A program made the translations under genes and the position numbers. A stretch of DNA of 64,000 nucleotides, taken from the NCBI GenBank assembly GCA_007922305.1, contig ML677326.1, positions 56,662,785 to 56,726,784 of the forward strand, given 5' to 3'. Below, piece after piece: positions 57,815 to 64,000 of this stretch. How positions within the stretch are numbered: position 1 is the first letter of the stretch; every line of letters starts with the position of its first letter. Source of the stretch: Dermatemys mawii (taxonomy: Eukaryota > Chordata > Testudines > Dermatemydidae). The notes below the pieces were generated by a model, which saw nothing but the letters and a program-made list of their open reading frames with translations, made no database searches and had not been told where the DNA came from.

Positions 57815-58078
57815 CAGGCGCCCAACATATGGCCCGCAGGCCATATATGGCCAACCATGAGGCCCATGGCCTGTGTTAACACAATGCCAAAAATGCTAAT
57901 TATTTGCTGTTTTTTCCCCCTGTTCTCTACAATTCGGATAGATGTTTTATGCACTAATTTGTTTTTAAATAGACAATACTGTACATACAAACAACCTATC
58001 TAAATATGCATGAAACAGAATCTATTTGGCCCTCACAAGGTTGTGTTTACAGTTACTGTGTAGTAAGGTTGGGCACCA
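57815..58078 (+). mobile_element. hAT-like MITE (CAGGCGCCCAAC family)
   Basis: Begins CAGGCGCCCAACATATGGCC and ends AAGGTTGGGCACC. AATGCA is present just outside both ends, a partial target duplication. Interior has the GGCCCGCAGGCC-type words of this group. Boundaries accurate to a few bases. Confidence 0.6.
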
Positions 58079-58079
58079 C

Positions 58080-58890
58080 AATGCAATTGAAAACTGTGAT
58101 GATGTGTACCTTGGGGGGAACATCCTAAACCCCCATGTTGATCCTTATAATAGGATTGTGTGGTATCCAATGAGAAGTTTGTCGTGTCGGGTGTCTTCAG
58201 AAAGCTCATGATGCACTGAGAATTGTTGTTATAGTAATGTTACAGGTTGCAATTTCACAGTAAGGTTACAGGTTGCAATTTCATGTATATAGTTAGGAGG
58301 CTGAAAATCTGTCCTCATGGCTTAAAACAAGCCCCAGGAGCAGATGGGCAGTTCACACCTCATCAGGGCATGTATGGGACAAATCCAGCCCAGCCTCACA
58401 GGAACAAAGGACTCTGGCCTAGGCAACAACTGTTGGACTCTCGAGTGAGTCACCCCCTTCCTTTGGTCATTTTGGGACTACCATGAGGTAATACTCACCT
58501 GACTCTGAAGGCGGATGGCAAAGCCAAGAGGGAAGAACATGATAAAGGAGAGAAATTTGCCAATCTCCATTTACACACACTACCACCAAATGACTGAAGC
58601 GCTGACCAAAGGGGAGAGCCTGGCTGAAGGGCAACCAGCCAGCCTGTGGGGAGAATCATCTAAGTTTGTAAGGTCTTTGAAAAAGTTAAGATCAGCTTAG
58701 AATATGTTATGCTTTTATTTCATTTGACCGAATCTGACTTCTTGTGCTTTGATTTATAATCACTTAAAATCTATCTTTTGTAGTTAATAAAGTTCTTTGT
58801 TTATTCTACCTGAAGCAGTGTTTGGTTTGAAGCATGTCAGAGACCCTTCCCGGCACTGGGACCACAGTTATGTACGGGATAACAGCACAA
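58080..58890 (+). mobile_element. LTR-like repeat with poly(A) signal
   Basis: Ends in the text TTTTGTAGTTAATAAAGTTC, TTTGTTTATTCTACCTGAAG, CAGTGTTTGGTTTGAAGC, with AATAAA at 58786-58791. I recall this as a frequent turtle LTR-type 3' part. A 27-bp direct duplication of GTTACAGGTTGCAATTTCA occurs at about 58240-58285. The 5' boundary is uncertain. Confidence 0.4.
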
Positions 58891-59116
58891 CAAAGATAAT
58901 GGATTTTAAGAACGTAGACATTAAAAAAATCAGGGAGTTAGTAGGTAAGATCTTCTGGGAAACAAATCCAAGGGGAAACACAGTTCAAGAGAGTTGGCAA
59001 TTTTTCAGAAAGACGTGATTAAGGGCACAAAAGCAAACAATCCCACTGCATACAAAAGATAAGAAAAAAGAATGAGGGGTACTTGTGGCACCTTAGAGAC
59101 TAAAAAATGTATTTGG

Positions 59117-59152
59117 GCATAAGCTTTCCTGGGCTAAAACCCACTTCATCAG
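59117..59152 (-). ncRNA. Hammerhead-ribozyme-like motif in the Penelope insert
   Basis: Minus strand: CTGATGA, stem AGTGGG-TTTTA-GCCCAG, GAAA, GCTTATGC, CC. Both core boxes (CUGAUGA, GAAA) are intact. One closing pair of stem II is lost and the cleavage-site U appears to be C, so this copy may be weak or inactive. Confidence 0.6.
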
Positions 59153-59182
59153 ACCCATGGAAGCCCATGAAAGTTTATGCTC
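59153..59182 (+). ncRNA. Partial hammerhead-like motif, plus half of the Penelope insert
   Basis: CCCATGGAAGCCCAT, then GAAA, then GTTTATGCTC. The GAAA box and the UC cleavage dinucleotide are kept, but the CUGAUGA box is missing, cut off at the head-to-head junction. Confidence 0.45.
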
Positions 59183-60536
59183 TAATAAATTTGTTAGTCT
59201 CTAAAATGCCACAAGTACTCCTCATTCTTTTTACTGATACAGACTAACACGGGTACCATTCTGAAAAGATAAGTAGTATAGCAAGAAATCAACCCATCTT
59301 AACCAAGAAATTTTCAATGATCTGAAACTCAAAAAGGAGTTCTTCAAAAAGTGAAACCAAGTGAAATTACACAGGAAGAAAACACAAATATGTAGGTACA
59401 AAATTAGAAAGCCCAAGCCACAAAACAAGATTAAACTAGCTAGAGACAAAGTATAACATGAAAACATTCTATAAATACATTAGAAGGAAGAGGAAGACCA
59501 AGAACAAGGCAGGCTTGTTACTCAGTTGGGGGAGAGGAGAGAAATAACAAAAAATGTGGAAATGGCAGGAGTGCTAAATGCCTTTTTTGTTTCGCTTTTC
59601 ACCAAAAGGGTTAGTAGCAACTGGATGTCTAACACTGAATGCCAGTGAAAATGAGGTAGGATAAGAGGCTAAAATATGGAAAGAACAAGTTAAAAGTGAT
59701 CTAAGCTTTGTCTACACTACAAAGTTTTGCTGGCAAAAGGCAGTTGAGGTGCACACACTACAATGCTCCTCCCGCTAACAAAACTCTCTTGCTTTGTTGA
59801 GAAAATATAAACACCTTGACAAGAGGTGTAGAGCTTTTTGCGGCTAAGTTAAGTCAACAAAAAGTCAGTGTAGACACGGCATTCATTATGTCACCATAAT
59901 TGGCCTCTGTGAGGTCACACTACTCACCGTGACTGCTCTGCTCTTTTGTTTTGAGCTCTGCTACCCCACATCCAGCTACACATGCATGCGCCCCTTCCCA
60001 TTCAAAGCCTCAGGAAGTTTTGAAATTGCTCAGCACAGAGCATGCCGGCTCCTGACAGCAAACACCCTCCTCCCTGGAATACAGGGGAGGAGGTCGATCT
60101 CCTTGATCTGTGGGAGAACTCGTATGGAATCACAGAATCAGAAAACTAACACGGAATCCTGCTTTCCCCGGCATCAGGACCACAGTGGCAGGCAGTGTAG
60201 GCTTCTGTTTGGGAGGGGTGGAAGGAAGACTCCTGATGTGCCTTGAAAAGCCAGGGAGGGAGGTGGGTGCTCATGTCTGAGTGTCCCTCTCCTCCCACCC
60301 ATGTACCGTTCTCTGCTGAGTTGTGGTGAGGGGCAGGGGGACACCAGCTGTCTCTACACCAGTCTCTGCCTCAGGATTGGTTGCTTCTGGCTGCTGTCTG
60401 AACAAGTGTTCAGGCTGGTGAATGCTATATTTAAAGAGACAGCATGCCAACATACTCACTGTCCCTCACTACACACACACAGTCTCTCACATACACATAC
60501 ACGCCCTGTCACACATTTCCTCCCTAGGGTGACCAG

Positions 60537-60646
60537 GCAGCAAGTGTAAAAAATCGGGACAAGGGGCGGGGAGTAATAGGAGCATGTAAAAGAAAAAGAC
60601 CTCAAAATCAGGACTGTCTCTATAAAATTGGGACATCTGGTCACCC
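60537..60646. mobile_element. GGTGACCAGA-family MITE, copy 3
   Basis: Begins GGGTGACCAGGCAGCAAGTG and ends GGGACATCTGGTCACCC, with TA on both sides. 110 bp. Confidence 0.92.
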
Positions 60647-61018
60647 TATTCCCCCCCACATTTCTGTGGGCTTCTTGTGTCAGTGTTCAGCAATGTCAGT
60701 TTGGTCATATTTGAGTGCTACTTTCAAAAGTGATTTAAAATGTGTAACTTTTTGGACACACACAGCAATCTTCACAAGGTTCATAGCACGGTGCAAACCA
60801 CCAGTGCCAGGCTCAGCACACTACAGCAACTGAGCTGTGGCTCAGTGTTAATATGCTCCTTCAAGGCATCCCCCAGCCAAATAGCTCACCATTAGGCTCC
60901 TCTTATAGCATTGTGTTCATAACACACAGCACAGTGAGAACAGCACTGCAGGGTCCATGTTTTCTGACAGAAATGACTCGGTTGCAGATTACCAGGACAG
61001 TTGAAAAGCAGCTGGCAA

Positions 61019-61795
61019 GGGGTGATCACCCCACTCCTGCCCTCAGGGGGTTAAAACCAGCCCCGCAGAGGCTAGAGCTAGGGGGAAAGGCAGCCAGCAG
61101 AGGGTTGCAAGTGAAAGCAGCTGGGGCAAAGCAGCCACAGCTGTAGCTGGGTCAATTAGGGCCCACTGGCCCTGATAAAAGGGCCCATAGGTTGGTACTC
61201 AGTCAGACAGTCTTCCCTGGCTACAGAGGCAGACAGGCCTGGCTGCTAGGGGAGCTTGACAAGGTACCCAGAATGGAGCAGAGTTGGGGCAAGGCAAGAC
61301 AAGAGGAGCTGGGGGAGCTCTGGCCAGGAAACCCCCAGGCTACAGGGCTATGGGGATGGCCCAACAAAGGGCACTAGGGTTGCAGGCGGCAACCCACAGC
61401 TACAGAGGCAGAAGCAGCAGGCCAAATCCTCCTTGCTGGTGATGAGTGGCAATTACACTGCAGTCTGCCCCAGAGAACAGGGGTGAGTGGTGACTGGCAA
61501 TTGCCTAGACTGAGGCAAGATTAGTATAGAGGGTGGGGGTTCCTTAGGGAAGGAAGACCCTCAGACTGTGAGGGTATTGCAGGGGTGCAGCACCCTAGGG
61601 AAGAGGGCACTGGGGTCCAAGGATGGACATGGGGGCCAATGGCAAGTGGGACACTGGCCTGCAGAGGGCACTCTGGAGGCTGAAGAGCTGATTCCCTGGA
61701 CCGACAAGCAGGAGACACGGCAAGGTGAGTTGCTGCTTGGCTACAATCAAGATGCCCATGGACTGATGAAGGTTTCTCAGTCTCATGATGTGACA
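61019..61795 (+). mobile_element. LTR-like G-rich repeat
   Basis: GGCCAAATCCTCCTTGCTGG, TTACACTGCAGTCTGCCCCA, AGGGTGGGGGTTCCTTAGGG and CTGGCCTGCAGAGGGCACTC occur in the order of a turtle repeat I take to be an LTR. No internal retroviral genes are seen. It lies inside the 2.3-kb Harbinger-like element. Confidence 0.4.
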
Positions 61796-62632
61796 CTGTA
61801 CCTGCTCTCACGGGGCATTGCAAACCCTTCCTAAACCAGCCTGCACCCAGTTGCACAGTGGGATAGCTACCCACATGACACTGTTCTCTGTGTCTATGCA
61901 AGAACTGCGATTGTGGATGTGCTCTACCACCACAAGGAGCATACTGTGGACACACAACAGTGGTTTAATTACAGCAGTGGTTGTACATTGGCGTAACTTG
62001 CATCGACAAAGCTCTGTAGTGTAGACATAGCTTTAGACAAGTTAGATGTTTTCAAGTCACCAGGACTTGATGAAATACATCATAGAATACTCAAGGAGCT
62101 GACTGAGGAGATGTGTGAGCCATTAGCAATTATCTTCAAAAAGTCAGGGGAGAGACTCCAGAGGACTGGAAAAGGGCAAATATAGTGGCAAAAAGGTAAT
62201 TACAGACCAGTCATCTTAAATTCAGTACCCAGATAAATAGCGGCAAACTATTAAGCAAGCAATTTGCAAACATTTAGAAGATAATATGGTGATAAGTAAC
62301 AGTCAGCATGGATTTGTCAAGAACAAACTCAGTGAAACCAACCTAACAGCTCTCTTTGACAGGATAACAAGCCTTGTGAATGGTGGGAGAAGCAGCCTAT
62401 GTAGTATACCTTGACTTTAGTAAGGCTTTTGATATGGTCTCGTGTGACTTTTTCATAACAAACTAGGAATATAAAACCTAGATAGAGCTACTCTAAAGTG
62501 AGTGCATAAGTGGTTGGAAAATGGTTCCCAGAGAGTACTTATCAGTCGAGCTAGAAGGGCATATCAAGTGGGGTTCCACAGGGATCAATTCTGGGTCTAG
62601 TTCTGTTCAATATCCTCATCAATAATTTAGAC

Positions 62633-63289
62633 CAGTGGTCTTCAAAGTGGGGTGTGTGCACCCATGGGGGCGCGCCGCCGCGGCGGCAGGAGGAGCCGGG
62701 GGCGCGCCGCCGCGGCAGCAGGAGGAGCCGGGGGTGCGCCGCCGCGGCCCTGGCCAGAGGAGTGCAGCGCTGCGGTGCTTGCAGAGGAGCCGCTCTTCCT
62801 GCTACTGGGGCCACTGCGGCACTTGCAGGGGAGCCACCGGGGCCGGCCAGCTCCTCCTGCCTTATTGGAAGCCTCCCGGATTTCCAATAAGGCAGGAGGA
62901 GCCGGGTGGCACTGGCGACTCCTGTACAAGCGCCACGGTAACCCCCGCCGGAGGAGCCAGGTGCCACGGCGGCAGGAGGATCCGGACTGCCCCGGCAGCT
63001 CCTCTGAAATAGCCCCGGCTGCCCCGGCCAGAGGAGCCGGGCACCGGGGCTGCAGCCCCGGCCCCGGGCACCGCAGCAGGGACCAGCGCCAAGGGAAACA
63101 GAGGTCCCATGAGGGAGCATTCAGGGGACAAGGGGAGGGTTCTGAGGTGGGGTAGTTGAGTGGGGAAGTGGGAGGGAGTGGATGGGGGTGAGGCTAGAGC
63201 AGGACTGGGGCAGAGCTTTCCCTGTGGGGGTGCGTCCTAAAAAAACACTTATGCTAGGGGTGCACGAGGAAAAAAGTGTGGAGACCCCG
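62633..63289 (+). mobile_element. GC-rich hAT-type element with ATTTAGAC target duplication, nested in CR1
   Basis: Begins CAGTGGTCTTCAAAGTGGGG and ends AAAGTGTGGAGACCCCG. The exact 8-bp duplication ATTTAGAC lies at 62625-62632 and 63290-63297. The interior is extremely GC-rich with GCCGCCGCGGC and AGGAGCCGGG words repeated. Its open frames on both strands (up to 189 codons) are composition artefacts. Length 657 bp. Confidence 0.92.
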
Positions 63290-63563
63290 ATTTAGACAAC
63301 GGCACAGAATACACAGTCTGTGGACAATATCAAGCTGGTTGGGGTTGCAAGTGCTTTGAAGGATAGGATTAAAATTCAAAATGATCTGGACAAACTGTAG
63401 AAATGGTCTGAAGTAAACAGGATGCAATTCAATAAGGACAAATGCAAAGTACTCCATTTAAGAAGGAACAAGCAATTGCACACAGACAAAATGGGAAAGG
63501 ACTGCCTAGAAAGGAGTATTGTGGAAAGGGATCGGGGGGGGGGGGGGGGGCTGATAATGGATA

Positions 63564-63684
63564 GGGTGACCAGACAGCAAGTATGAAAAATCAGGACAGG
63601 TAGTGGGGGATAATAGAAGCCTATATAAGAAAAAAGCCCCCAAAATCAGGACTGTCCCTACAAAATCGGGACATCTGGTCACCC
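63564..63684. mobile_element. GGTGACCAGA-family MITE, copy 4
   Basis: Begins GGGTGACCAGACAGCAAGTA and ends GGGACATCTGGTCACCC, flanked by TA. It sits 12 bp right of a G-run (63533-63550) and interrupts the CR1. 121 bp. Confidence 0.93.
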
Positions 63685-64000
63685 TAATAATGGAGCACAA
63701 GCTTAATACAAGTCAAAAGTATAACACTGATACAACACTTCTGCTAATACATCTCAAAATGTTCATTTTTTTTGTAAGCAAGAAAAGGGAAGTAATTCTT
63801 TTGTTCTACCCCACACTGATTAGGTCTCAGCTGGAATATTGGGTCCAGTTCTGGGCGCCACATTTCAGGAAAGAGGCGGACAAATTGAACAATGTCCACA
63901 GGAGGGCAACAAAAATGATTAAAGGTCTAGAAAACACGGCCCATGAGGAAATAGTGAAAAAACTGGGTTTGTTTAGTATGGAGAAAACAGAGGGGATATA

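Larger units (their letters stand above)
59064..59263. mobile_element. Penelope-like inverted-repeat insert with 10-bp target duplication
   Basis: AAAAGATAAG flanks both sides (59054-59063 and 59264-59273). The left half is a minus-strand terminal fragment and the right half a plus-strand one, joined head to head at about 59153. Each runs outward through TAGTCTCTAA...GTGCCACAAGTAC to CATTCTTTTT. Hammerhead-like motifs sit at the junction. Confidence 0.85.
59704..62032. mobile_element. 2.3-kb Harbinger-like non-autonomous element inserted in CR1
   Basis: The left end AGCTTTGTCTACACTACAAA and right end TCTGTAGTGTAGACATAGCT are inverted repeats matching at about 19 of 21 positions. The flanks CTA and TTA fit a 3-bp target with one change. 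CR1 text rejoins across it (GAACAAGTTAAAAGTGATC to TTAGACAAGTTAGATG). A possible Myb-domain remnant reads EVDLLDLWENSYGITESEN at about 60090-60150. It contains a MITE (60537) and an LTR-like block (61019-61795). Confidence 0.75.
58891..64000 (+). pseudogene. CR1 LINE ORF2 copy, split by four later insertions, running off the right edge
   Basis: CR1 text appears in order: GTTCAAGAGAGTTGGCAATT, AATGATCTGAAACTCAAAAA, ACATTAGAAGGAAGAGGAAG, then reverse-transcriptase segments. In plus frames I read SPGLDEIHHRILKELTEE, AYVVYLDFSKAFDMVS, QSGVPQGSILGLVLFNIL and RRATKMIKGLE, all standard CR1 motifs in correct order. Insertions at 59064-59263, 59704-62032, 62633-63289 and 63564-63684 break it. Frameshifts and stops in the remaining parts show it was dead or has decayed. 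The 3' end lies beyond the window. Confidence 0.9.

Noticed and set aside
62551..63155. Long open frames on both strands (up to 189 codons)
   Set aside because: They lie in the GC-rich hAT element. High GC removes stop codons in all frames; the residues are Gly/Ala/Arg/Pro low complexity.
62633..63289. Possible CpG-island promoter for CLCN3 or a divergent neighbour
   Set aside because: Exact 8-bp target duplication and hAT ends show it is a transposon inserted in CR1.

Overview
This is vertebrate nuclear DNA, most likely from a turtle. It holds the 5' coding part of CLCN3 (ClC-3, an endosomal 2Cl-/H+ exchanger) on the minus strand, inside long introns. The turtle call is an inference from the repeat mix: CR1 LINEs, Penelope-like fragments, a DIRS/Ngaro-type tyrosine-recombinase retroelement, several hAT, Tigger-like and Harbinger transposons, and a two-gene Harbinger element. 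No bacterial-type genes, tRNAs, rRNAs or CRISPR arrays were seen.

CLCN3 runs right to left. An ATG-bearing exon (27323-27498) carries the long N-terminus. An alternative first exon (19885-19963) carries a second known N-terminus. Three shared coding exons follow (4386-4543, 3063-3162, 75-262). Every junction is GT-AG and the phases agree (1, 0, 1, 0). The two first exons both end in phase 1, so each can join the exon at 4543. Together they encode about residues 1-202 of roughly 818. The rest of the gene lies to the left of the window. The non-coding first exon and main promoter probably lie to the right, because no unique CpG island is visible between 27.5 and 64 kb.

The other striking object is an apparently intact Harbinger element (39357-43872) with terminal inverted repeats and an AAA target duplication. 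It encodes a DDE transposase on plus and a two-exon Myb/SANT-like protein on minus. The two are convergent, with poly(A) signals a few bases apart. The Myb intron holds a plus-strand open frame with an in-frame 186-bp tandem duplication, which may be a third gene or a captured exon. An older, mutated copy of the same two-gene layout lies mirrored at 7.9-10.5 kb.

The remaining sequence is intron filled with layered insertions. Main blocks: RTE-like LINE remnant (5.9-6.6 kb); Tigger-like elements (7081, 35403, 38608); hAT-type elements with 7-8-bp target duplications (13368, 15011, 15977, 16803, 34633, 46296, 62633); CR1 antisense fragments (14.0, 19.0, 23.1, 32.1, 35.0, 53.1 kb); a decayed DIRS/Ngaro element (28.6-32.1 kb) broken by a Penelope fragment and a hAT-like element; and a plus-strand CR1 (58.9 kb to the right edge) broken by four later insertions. 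Several Penelope-type fragments keep recognisable hammerhead-ribozyme cores. Stretches at 46.6-49.6 and 50.2-53.1 kb are AT-rich with no recognised repeat.
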